In this document: positions 47,851 through 57,398 of the stretch, piece after piece
Numbering within the stretch: the first letter of the stretch is position 1
How the letters are laid out: each line of letters starts with the position of its first letter
Assembly: GCA_001414485.1 (NCBI GenBank)
Contig: LLEY01000015.1
Coordinates: 310,001 to 374,000 of the forward strand
DNA length: 64,000 nucleotides
Direction: 5' to 3'
Source: Calycina herbarum
Lineage: Eukaryota > Ascomycota > Leotiomycetes > Helotiales > Pezizellaceae
Translations under genes and position numbers: made by a program
Notes under the pieces: model-generated
What the model was told of the DNA's origin: nothing
Databases searched by the model: none
The model's input: the letters and a program-made list of their open reading frames with translations, nothing else

Positions 47851-48767
47851 GTGGCGAGGGCGCAGAAGAGATCCATGTCACCGTTGGCTTGAAGCTTAGC
47901 AACGATAAGAGATTGTTGTAGGTTCAGGGTCAGCTTGATGAATAGGTCGTCTACGCGGTCTCGTCCGGGAACTTCCGCTTCGTCCGCTAATCTCTGGAAT
48001 TCGGCCTGAAACTCGTGGAAGGTTTCTCGGTACATCTGTAGCTCTTTGTACTTTTCGCGGGCTTCTTGGCGTACGTACGGGCTAACGGCAATGTTACGAA
48101 GGTAGCTTAACATCTCTGTACAAGAGGTGAAGCGAGAGGCGGCGTCAAACTTATATCTCGGGTGAATGTAATTTCGGGCTCGGCCGGCAGTACAGCGATA
48201 TACCAGGTTCATCTTTGCTTCCTCAGACTCGAAGTGGTCGGCGTTGATGTGTAGCTTAGCCATGACTTCGGTCTCCCAGGTTGCGTACGTGATCTGGTCG
48301 TCTTCCATCGTAAACGTACGTGGATTCTCCACTCTACTGGTCTTCTTAGAAGACTGGGTAGCAGGAGTCGATCGGGCGTCCTTTTCGGCCTTTAGCTCTG
48401 CAGGGGTGTATTCACGGCATGCGCGTGCTTCTGGTTCTTGAGAACCTTGGGGGGTGGATCCAGCATTGACTTCGAGGTGGTGGACCTTATCGGTGAGGGT
48501 GGTTACGGTCTGGAGGATTTGTCGTAAGGCTTCTTCGACCGAAAGGGGAGGAGGTGACTCAGGGCTTACTACTCCAGAAGAGCTAGCAGTTGCCTTGCCA
48601 GTAGGTGGTGGTGGTGGTGCCATGGCTCGGTGAGAGGCCTTGGCCTTTCGAGGGCTGGTGTTGATGGTAGGTGGTAAAGGCTCTTCGTCCGATAGCTTAT
48701 CGTAGTGAGGTAGCTGGCTAAGGGAGGAGCGTCGGAGCTTGTTACCGCGTGCGAAAGGATTCGTCAT
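47835..48767 (-). CDS. Retrotransposon gag-like protein, 3'-truncated but open
   Basis: 310 codons. The N-terminus is Pro/Ser-rich (MTNPFARGNKLRRSSLSQLP), followed by a predicted coiled coil (VEEALRQILQTVTTLTDKVH) and a gag capsid-type helical domain from about residue 150 (FTMEDDQITYATWETEVMAK, ending FHEFQAEFQRLADEAEVPGR and LTLNLQQSLIVAKL). The last few codons and the stop come from the satellite, so the natural C-terminus with its zinc knuckle is missing. Gag packages element RNA; this fragment alone is not expected to move. Whether the frame is kept by selection or is simply young cannot be told from one copy. Confidence 0.7.
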   Translation of the reverse strand: MTNPFARGNKLRRSSLSQLPHYDKLSDEEPLPPTINTSPRKAKASHRAMAPPPPPTGKATASSSGVVSPESPPPLSVEEALRQILQTVTTLTDKVHHLEVNAGSTPQGSQEPEARACREYTPAELKAEKDARSTPATQSSKKTSRVENPRTFTMEDDQITYATWETEVMAKLHINADHFESEEAKMNLVYRCTAGRARNYIHPRYKFDAASRFTSCTEMLSYLRNIAVSPYVRQEAREKYKELQMYRETFHEFQAEFQRLADEAEVPGRDRVDDLFIKLTLNLQQSLIVAKLQANGDMDLFCALATTNLR

Positions 48768-49064
48768 AAGGTGAATGTGTGTGTTTTCGTTCGTAAACGG
48801 CGTCGTCAGTTTTGGGATATTCGTATGCCTTCCCAGGCAAGAGTGTGAGTTTAGTTTTAGTGTGACGGCCCTCTACAAATGCACTTAAAGAAGTGCTTGC
48901 AGAATGGTACCTTGTATTGAGGAAAACTAAACTAGAGAGAGAAGAGGAGAGTGGGTACGCTCTGTCTCTATTTATCTACACTAAGCGAGCCCTCGGCAGA
49001 ACCTCGGTAGTATCTGGTCATGTGGTCGCACGTGATCCGGTCGTATGTGACTGGGACTGTCACA
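47851..49064 (-). mobile_element. Truncated Ty3-type retroelement: one LTR plus gag, inserted in the satellite
   Basis: Read on the minus strand, a 204-bp LTR (49064-48861, TGTGACAGTCCC ... GGCCGTCACA) is followed by a leader and an open gag frame. The element ends abruptly at about 47,851, where satellite sequence resumes. There is no second LTR and no pol. GC content is high and CpA/TpG normal, so it has not been hit by RIP. The flanks on both sides are satellite, so it landed in, or was captured by, the repeat. Confidence 0.72.
48861..49064 (-). repeat. Single LTR of the gag fragment
   Basis: On the minus strand it starts TGTGAC and ends GTCACA, the inverted tips of an LTR. It contains TATCTACACTAAG-type and CT-rich promoter-like sequence and lies about 95 bp upstream of the gag ATG. 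Confidence 0.65.
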
Positions 49065-49860
49065 GTATAGAGTAAGATTATTTGCTTAAAGATTTTATAC
49101 TATGAGCTTTGGGATAACCAAGTTGGTTATTTAAAGCTCGGAGTAATACTTAATACCGAGTTTTGATTACGTCGAGTATGTTCTTATGAATGACTTAAGT
49201 CTTTTAAGTAGTTTAGATAATTAAGTCTATTGTTTGAGAATAATATAAGTGTTAGACTTTAGGTTTCAGTTATGCTTAGTAACATTCTTTGTTTAAAAGT
49301 CTTTTATCGTAAGCTTCGGAATAACGAAGTTGATTATCTGAAGCATGGAATGATAGTTAATTCTATACTTTGATTGCGTTGAGTATGTTCTTTTGAGTGA
49401 GTCAAGTCTTTTAGGACATTTGAGTAAATGAGTTCATTGTTTGAGGTTTGGATAGTGGTTGAAGTCTAAGTTTTGATTATATTGAGTATGTTTTTATGAT
49501 TAATTTAAGTCTTTTAGAAGGGTTGAGTAATAGACTTTATTATTTAGGGCTTGGATAAGTGTTGAAATCTGAGTTCTAATCATGTTCAGTAGTTATTTTT
49601 GCATTATTTAGGTATTCTGAGAGATTTGAGTAAGGAAGTTTATCACTCAGGGCTTGGGTTTTGCTCATACTAGGTATTTCTTTACAAGTCGTTTGGGTGT
49701 TCTGGGATTTTGATTTTTGGGTAATCGAGTTTATTATTCAGGACATGGGTGGGTGTTGTACACAGGATTTTGATTGCGTTGAGTAACCTGCTACAAGTTA
49801 TTTAGCTCTTTTGGGAGATTTGAGTAATGAAGTCTTTTGGTTACACTGTACTTGATTGTA
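49065..49860. repeat. Degenerate ~104-bp satellite, right tract
   Basis: Another run of about seven units with the words TTGATTGCGTTGAGTATGTTC and TTTGAGTAATGAAGTCTATT. The GAGTATG anchor is found at 49174, 49381 (two periods), 49484, about 49587 and 49781, a spacing close to 103 bp. The segment GGAGATTTGAGTAATGAAGT aligns with the left tract's core, so both tracts look like one array in the same orientation split by the gag fragment. Confidence 0.7.
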
Positions 49861-49965
49861 TTGTTGAATGGTCCTGTATTCAGATGACTTTGAAAGCCCG
49901 GTCAAGGAACGGAATTGCAAGAGTGGGAACCTCAAATTCAATCTTCTAAACTACATGTTTCAATA

Positions 49966-51096
49966 CTACTCTGACTTTGCCCTGGCCACTTCTTCGTCAC
50001 GGCGTCGTTCGAAACGAGCCAGTGCTTGCCGCAAAGCTGGCGCTTCCTGTTTGAGGAAGTACGACGTTGCGTGGTACAAAGCGGACCTGGCTCTCTCAAA
50101 TCCCACTTCCACACCGAAAATATCCATTGCCAAACTTGTCCAAGCATCAAACACGGGGACAGCTTCTTCTGCTGGTTTATTGCGAATGATGTTTCTCAAA
50201 ATACACCCCGAGACCTTCATCATTTTGGTGATGAGTTTGTCGTACGCACCCATTTCCCTTCCAAGACCAATATATGTCTTAACAATGAGTAACGTAAGTT
50301 GGAGAATGTCCGTGCTATCTCCCAGGTTCTTAGGGTCGCCGAAAATGTTGTAGCTTCGAAAACAACAAGCCAAGGCGAAGAAGCCCAATGCTTCTAGGTA
50401 CTTTTGGTTTTGAAGCAGTTCGAGTCCCTTATCTTTGTGTAAATTTGAAATTTGGGATGATGATGGAGATGATCGACCAAAGACCAATTTCATGTCCCAC
50501 TTCCATTTTGCCTTCAAGTCGCCGATAACAGTGACTGTAAGGTTCGTCTTGATTTTCTTGACACCAGTAATGAGCAACTGCTCAAATCTTGGGCTGCCGT
50601 AATAGTCTGGCGATTTGTTGTATTTCAGAATGATGCTGGAGACTCGATGTCTGTGAAAAGACTCCAGGGGGACATATGCATCATTCAAGAATGAGATCAG
50701 AGCGGGGATATGATCACCCGACATCACCGCAGAACAGATGGCTGGAGTGGGAAGGACCTTTTTTGGGACGACTTCGATTTCGAGCAATGCTCCGGGATTC
50801 ATTTGACCAGGTTTGAGATATCGGATTGGGACCGTGTACGAGAAGGCATCGAGGAGCGGCGAAACGGCGGTGATCTTGACGGGGAGGAATGCTTCCATCC
50901 AAGTATCTACGCCAAATCTTGTTTGGCAAATGATAGAAGCACATGCGTCGACGTTCAGATGCTGCTTGCCGGTGACGGGGTCGACTTCAGGGGTTGGGAG
51001 GTATTTGAGGAGTACCATGCGGTTTAAATCTTCGCTGAGCTGTGGGAATGGGAGATTTGGCCGAGCCTTCGTCGCCGTGGTGGGTGTGCTCGACAT
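49966..51096 (-). CDS. Fungal protein of unknown function, diverged relative of the gene at 51661
   Basis: A single 376-codon exon. The N-terminal segment (NLPFPQLSEDLNRMVLLKYL) is F-box-like in pattern but not convincing as an F-box. A central region reads ICSAVMSGDHIPALISFLND. A helical part DKGLELLQNQKYLEALGFFA ... NIFGDPKNL follows at about 240-280. The same order and several identical positions recur in the divergent neighbour (LPMLISMMN; AKGIQVLENKQYTESMMWFG ... IYFGDPADP), so the two are distant paralogues. The DKG...Y.EAL...A pattern resembles a tetratricopeptide-like helical hairpin. Unlike its neighbour it has no C-terminal hydrophobic tail; it ends in a charged helix (LARFERRRDEEVARAKSE). 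I recognise no named family. Confidence 0.75.
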   Translation of the reverse strand: MSSTPTTATKARPNLPFPQLSEDLNRMVLLKYLPTPEVDPVTGKQHLNVDACASIICQTRFGVDTWMEAFLPVKITAVSPLLDAFSYTVPIRYLKPGQMNPGALLEIEVVPKKVLPTPAICSAVMSGDHIPALISFLNDAYVPLESFHRHRVSSIILKYNKSPDYYGSPRFEQLLITGVKKIKTNLTVTVIGDLKAKWKWDMKLVFGRSSPSSSQISNLHKDKGLELLQNQKYLEALGFFALACCFRSYNIFGDPKNLGDSTDILQLTLLIVKTYIGLGREMGAYDKLITKMMKVSGCILRNIIRNKPAEEAVPVFDAWTSLAMDIFGVEVGFERARSALYHATSYFLKQEAPALRQALARFERRRDEEVARAKSE

Positions 51097-51660
51097 TTCT
51101 AACCCTCGTTATAGATATGAAAATACCTGGAAGTGGAGGGTACTTACTGCAAAGCTTCAGTGTAGCTGCCGTAGTTAGCTGGATATGGCTTTTTCTACGA
51201 TTGATGGCTATTTCAGAAAAGAGTCGTTCATGAAACTAGCTCAAGCCGTTAGGAAAAGAGTTGCGTCCTAGCAGGGTGAACTCTAAGGATGTTTGTTTAT
51301 TTTTATTTCAAGAGGTGGATGGGGACGTGCACCAATGAGGTTGCGTGTTTTGTCGGTTAGCTAATAGGGGGGAACGGTCAGAATCCACGACTCAGCTCTT
51401 TTGCATTTCATCTTCCATCAGTATCTGTCTTTTGCGCGTGCTTATTTGCTTGTTTATTTCATTGTGCATATTCACCCAGACTGGCAGCTTGCTTTGCAGG
51501 CGTGTCTTTGCCCCACCACGCAATCTCCCCATTCGACTTCTGCACTCCAAACCTCTCCAAGAAATCTTCTTCCAGTCTTTACATCACACGTCCATTGAGC
51601 ATCTGCATTACTTGCCACATCCTCTCTACGGAGTACCCAGTATCCGCGGAGCCCTTGACG
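51097..51660. promoter_or_regulatory. Intergenic region shared by the divergent paralogues
   Basis: About 0.56 kb between the two start codons, with CT-rich stretches on the plus side (51,380-51,620) typical of fungal promoters and short frames without merit. A shared or bidirectional promoter is inferred from geometry only. Confidence 0.4.
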
Positions 51661-53863
51661 ATGCCGCCACTTTCCATCGCCCAAAGTACGTATCAATTTC
51701 TTCATTTTGCCATTGAGGAGTCTCGCGGTGCAAGCCGCAGCACATCAGTTTTCGAGCAAGTCCTCGAGACTTAGAAGACTTCAATACCAGCACAAGCGGT
51801 CTGGTCGCGGTTGTTTCTATTCCCTTGGAGTATTCTGTCAGGTTATCGGCGTGTTTTTGCCAGGGAGTCATTCTCTCGAACCACCCCCTCATCCCCGGAT
51901 CCGTTCATCTCACCACTCAAAATAGTCTTGGGGAAACCCATCAAGCCGACGTTCACCGGTTTCCCAGCCGAAATCAGCGACAAGATCCTCGAGAACCTCC
52001 TCCCCTCCCCTCAAGTCGACAAAGACGGCAGACAATACCTATCGAGCTACCCCGCGTCCCTCTCCCGCGAGGCTTTCATGGTTCTATACATGAAGTTTCA
52101 ACCCGTCTTGATCCGAACAAATCATGCCTCGTTCCTCCAGAGCCACCTCGCGTTCGGTGTTCCTTTCAAGCTGGTCAACTCTCCCATACCTCGTGCGGCA
52201 CTTGTTCTCGGTATAAACCATCCAATTGAGAAGAAGAAGGTCAACGTCAGATTTGCCGTTACGGGGGTGGAATATCTTCCCATGTTGATCTCGATGATGA
52301 ATGGGTTCAATTGTACGAGGCTTTTCAGAACACCAAGGCGAAGGGATCTTATGGCTACGGTCAACAGAATTTATTTAGAATACCATGTTGAAGAAGTCCT
52401 TCGGGGAGCGCCGAATTACTTGAACAAACTTTTTGATGGTGTCAAGGTACGTTCCTCAAATTGACAATCAACACTTCTGCGAAACTAAGGCTGACATGGG
52501 AAACTTGCTTTAGGGACTTCGAATGTATTCAATGCATCCACAGAAACATCAACCCCCACCCGGCCAATCCTACTCCGAGGTCAAAATCCACTTCATTGCG
52601 CTCGATAACGAGGATACGAAGAAATCCACCGAAATCAAGCAATCGGCGAAGACACCAGCATTGACAATAAAAGAATCGGAAGCAGACGCGCGGGTTGCTA
52701 TGGCAAAGGGCATACAAGTCCTAGAAAACAAGCAATACACAGAATCCATGATGTGGTTTGGTATCTCTGCAAATATCCTTGGCCGGCATATCTACTTTGG
52801 CGATCCTGCCGATCCACTCCCGCGTCGCCCAGGTGATCATACTATCATGATTGAGCTTTTTGTTCTCTTCTCGAAGGCAGCCTCGGCTATGGGCAATACA
52901 AATTTAATTTGTCAGATGTTAGACAGAGCCCGTCGCGAGACGGAAGGTTTACGTGGAGAACAGTTCCGTAGACGTCTTGGACCTGATTTTATCGATCAGG
53001 ATACTGAGATTCGCTTGGTCAAGGAAATTGTGCTTGGAATGATTGATACTCGGTTGCAACAGAATTTGACTTATACTGTCCATTTCTTGAAGAAATCAAT
53101 GAGAAGACATCCAGGTAAGTTATTTCATGGGGTTGATTCCCACTTCCCTTTTTCTGGACCCCTTCACTTGACTGACCCCAAAATAGACAGCCAAGTCCTC
53201 ATAGACCTTAAAGCTACATTCAAACAAGCTCGTTTCCAATTTGTAACGGATATGGTAGCAAGAGACTCGTATGAAGGATATCGCCTCGCAACAAAGATTT
53301 TGAGAGACTTGAAACTTGATTATCAAGACGACCGAGAAATCGAAGCTTGGAAGGGTCTTTGCGTGTACCGATACCACAAGGCAATCCCCACCGCGGTCTG
53401 TGAATTCATGGAGGAGGATGTATACAATGGATATCTCAAGGCACAAGCACTATTCTCAGCAGAGTTTGGAAATAACACCCGGAACACGGCGATCCTCCAG
53501 GCTAGAACAGACTGTGATATCCGATTGGTATCCGCGGTTGGCCTCGAGGCTGCTAATGAATTTAAGGCTGAGATGAACACTCCAAATACCAATCCATATA
53601 TACCAAGTCGAGCATCGGCTCGCCGCTTGGGTACGTGGTCACCTAAAAAGTATTTTACGGAGTTGGAGCAAGCTATCATGGACGATAAAGAGACGGCAAA
53701 GGGGTTGGGAAGCAAGGAGGAACCTGAACCTCCAAGTAACCCTCGCAAAGGCAAAGCTGGAGAACTCTTCAAGAACAACAAGGATCGCAAGATTTTGAAA
53801 CAAAATATCGTTGCCTTGGTCATCGTTGTCTTGGCTATTGCTGCCTTGGCCTTTGATTTTTAG
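51661..53863 (+). CDS. Tail-anchored protein of unknown function, diverged relative of the gene at 49966
   Basis: Preferred model: exons 51661-51685, 51926-52446, 52514-53114 and 53187-53863, 607 residues. Introns 2 and 3 (67 and 72 bp) are well supported by GT-AG borders and family continuity (FDGVK then GLRMYSMHP; RRHP then DSQVLID). The first intron (240 bp, GTACGT donor) is a guess; the alternative is a start inside the open frame at 51811. The N-terminus FTGFPAEISDKILENLLPSP is F-box-like. The helical AKGIQVLENKQYTESMMWFG region is shared with the divergent neighbour, and a long second helical half is not. The protein ends with QNIVALVIVVLAIAALAFDF, a single membrane helix at the extreme C-terminus: a tail anchor facing the cytosol. 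Function unknown. Confidence 0.72.
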
Positions 53864-56800
53864 AACTGGGTCCATCTCTAGGGGCTAGATGACGAACTTT
53901 CCCCGATCTAACCAGTGGGAGGACTTTGATCAGATATTATTCTCGTGGGGATCTTTTGTTTTCCTTCACAGACCGCGTTGTTATTTCCTTGGGACCACCG
54001 TAAATTCCTCGATCAGAGTTGTAGGGGGAGTCTTGTCGAAGGTTGCTCTCGGGGTTGAAGTTTATTTTAATTTGACGAAAGAGGTGGTTGTATTTGCTGC
54101 GGTGTTTTCTATAACTTCGACATTCCCCTAGCACGTTTTCCTTGATTTCTTTTCAGCACTAATACTTGATCAATATCACGATGGTGCTTCTCTTTTTCTA
54201 CACCTTTAGTGGCTTTGGTTCAGATGATCCGGTGTATGCGCTGTCCCTATTTAGGCCTTGAAGATGGGCATTCTGGCTGCGAGACTCTTTACCTAGCACT
54301 AGAAATAAAAAATAAAGCTTCGGCACCAAAAAACAAATCTTCCTGGGTATACTATGCTTGAAGTGTATAGTTATGTAATCACCATGGTGCTTTTCTATCA
54401 ACTACAACTTCTCGTGGCGTTGGTGGAGTTGCTTGGGTTGTTTGCTACTATCTTCGTTCACGCCTCATATAGCCTAATAACTAACTATTCCCCCATTAAA
54501 TACCAATATTTCCTCGATTCCTATAGCTCTCAGAGACCTTTGTAGCTTTCTAGACATCTTTGAGAACCTGAGATGCTTGCGTGGGAATTAGTAATGGCCT
54601 CTTTTACATGACCCTTCTTGAGAAAATCTAGAGCATATTATATAATAAGCCTTTCAATGTTTTTGATTGGTCATATCATCAAATTATGAGTAAAAGATCC
54701 ACTGAAAAATGGCAGAAAAGGCAGAAAAGAGTCTGTCAAAATTTGCGACATATGAATTAAGCGAGAGAGGGTTATCTCTTATCTAAACAGCATTCAAATA
54801 TCTAAATTAACTAGACAGAAAGAAAACTAGAGTCTGAAACACTTTGTCCTAACGTGTTTATATTTGATAAAAAAGCAGTGATGTTTTAGAGTGTTAGTAA
54901 CAAGCTTTGAATTAGTTTAGTATTCTATTTCCATGGGATGAGAAGAATTGATAGCTCTTGTTTTGACGACTTTCTCTTCAACAAAAACCAGTACCATGTT
55001 GATAGGTTGGTAACAAGCTTTGAATTAATTCAAGACTATGCTTCGATAAAATCAGAAAACAGAATAGCTTTTGTTCTAACTTATCTGCCTTCAACAAAAG
55101 AATCAGTGACTTTTGAGAGTATTCATCGCAACTGGTGAATTACTTAGGTCTTCTATTTATGTAGAATAATGATATTCAATACCTCTTTATCCAATTGTTG
55201 CTTTTTTCTAGATAATTATAAGAACGTTCATCTTATTGAACTATCTGGTCTGCTCAAGTGAAAGAACGAATAAGAAGCATCACACCTCTTTACAGCCAAG
55301 GAACTTCTCTAGATCTTTGTGATTGTATTTGTATTATTTGTAACTACCTAGAAATGTCTCCTTTATCTTATCTCTTTTAATAAAGTCGTCTGCACAAAAG
55401 ACTTACTATTCCATCGCTATTAAGCTTTTTAGGGTCGTTAAGATACTTGGAATTTTAAAATATAGAATATATATATAAGCTGAATAAGTTGAGTCTGCCA
55501 AAGTTTACGCAAGCGTCGACCCTGTAGACCCGGGTAACCGACAATAGACTTCTTAACTAATTGTTTAACAATTAAAATAAAAAAATAGAGAAGAGAAGAT
55601 AGGATAGTTATAGCTTATTGCTTCTAGAGTCGAATTGATGGCAGAACCTTTTAAACTATTACGAGAACTAGCCTAGAATAGCTCACGGAGTTTCCGTATT
55701 CAAGCTTTAATGAAGATCTTTATTTCCAATTAGAGTAAGTTGTACGTGAGCAATCGGAACAGTCGTCATCTTCCTTAACCATAAGCCTACATAGATTACT
55801 TTGAGGCTCCGGTTCACCACGAGTCCCAGGGTCATGGATTTAGCGACATAATTTGAGAACTCAGAATATATCTCAAATCATACCGGTGGAAAGGCTGAGA
55901 GCTTCAAGAATGTTCGTCGCTCAATGGGGTCAATCAATTGCCTGGTATCCCTTGAACCCTCCCAAAACCGGCCAAGATCAGTCGAAATTTCATTCGAGTG
56001 TTGACGGCTTCAATTGTCAATCGGAGAATGGTCGCTGGATGTTCATCGCGGAGTTGATATAGGTTGACGTTCCTATCAACCTCCTATGCTTCGAGCTGAT
56101 CATCCTCCCGGGGGTAGCTCAACGGAGAAAACAAACAATATTTTTTATAAAAAAGAATCTATCTTAGACCATTGGGGGTTTCAATGTAGAAATAATAGTA
56201 TTTTTGTTTATAGTAGCTACTTATCAATCTCTTCATAATCATTTTCCTTCAGAAGAATCTTCTTATGGCTTTTTGAAGTGCAAGTAATTAGCTTGGCCTC
56301 TTTTTCTTGTCTTGCGGGAGAAGAACAGAGAGGTGAGTTTATTGATATGATGAAGAAAACATAACAGAGAAAATAGGTTTTAGAATTCCCTTGCCGGATC
56401 TTTGCAAAGAAGTCCAACGAGAATGGTCTGTTACAACGAAGAAACTTGTTAGGATTAAAGTAGCACAAATTGTGTTTTCTTCCCTATTTTCTTTTTATAG
56501 AAGGGTTTCGGATATCACGTAATTACATAACTGAGTACGTTTCCTTGGAAATGGAGAAAGAGCAGACATCGTTCATGGGAGCGCTTTCTTCCAGAAATAT
56601 GCCACTTGTCTTGGGTGCTGTAAGACAGAATAAATACCATTTCTGAAATCACGGTGTTGTTGTTGCAAAAGGCACTCGACGAATCAATCTCAAATTGAGA
56701 TCGTAAGTTCGGAAACAAGAACTTTGTGATTCAATGTTGGCATTTCGAATTGTGAAGGATGTTTCCTTAGTTCTGAAGATAAGTCGAAGTTTATGCCCCA

Positions 56801-57031
56801 ACATAGCACCTCATGGCTGCGAGCTATCTCCAATCTAAATAAGTTCCACGCAAGCTGTAACAAGCTTTAAAAATGTCTCTCCAAATAGGACATACACAAG
56901 GTAGATTGATTCTAACTTGTGGTGATTCAATTGCTCAGGAAGTGGGTTGGTGGCAATAGGGTGCTTCTACTCGAGTGAAAGTGAAGCGATACCCAAGTAG
57001 TCAAAAAATCTCGTTTAAGACTAACAGAAAG
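53864..57031. other. 3.1-kb AT-rich region without a gene
   Basis: No frame above about 85 codons, and none protein-like. It holds a degenerate ~110-bp tandem repeat (54,800-55,145) and otherwise unremarkable AT-rich sequence. Mild mutation towards TpA is possible but not saturated. Confidence 0.5.
54800..55145. repeat. Three degenerate ~110-bp tandem units
   Basis: TAACAAGCTTTGAATTA occurs at about 54,898 and 55,008, with a decayed copy near 55,125. CTTCAACAAAA followed by CAGT occurs in the second and third units and as a weaker copy in the first. Spacing is about 110-115 bp. Confidence 0.5.
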
Positions 57032-57393
57032 TGTAGGAGGAACAGGGTAACGTAATAGATTAGGTTACCATGTATAGATAAGCACAGGGTAGGTCAAGTG
57101 ATCGTTAAATCACGTTTCTATAGAATCGATAGATAAGTTTAAGTAAAAGACTTAAAATTGACTTGATTTCTAACTATAAGGATAGTAGAGAGCTATATAT
57201 ACTTCTAGGATAAGTACTAGAAGCTTCTATAGCTTACAAATATAATAGTTACTAGAAGATTCTAAGGATCACGTGTTTACGTAACCGAGAACGTAACCGA
57301 ATCTTCTAGACAACACTAGAAAGAACTAGTATAGACTAAGGTTTAAACCTAAAGCCTATTAGTAAGTAAGGTAATTATTACCTAATACTAACA
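57032..57393. mobile_element. Solo LTR (362 bp)
   Basis: Begins TGTAGGAGGAAC and ends ATACTAACA (TG...CA tips). GAAAG is duplicated on both sides (57027-57031 and 57394-57398). The inside is AT-rich with TTCTAG words and a TATATATA motif, with no coding. The usual origin is recombination between the two LTRs of a full element. Confidence 0.6.
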
Positions 57394-57398
57394 GAAAG

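Noticed and set aside
56100..56130. tRNA-like A-box sequence (GGGGGTAGCTCAACGGAG)
   Set aside because: No matching B-box or cloverleaf follows. I could not support any tRNA gene in the window.
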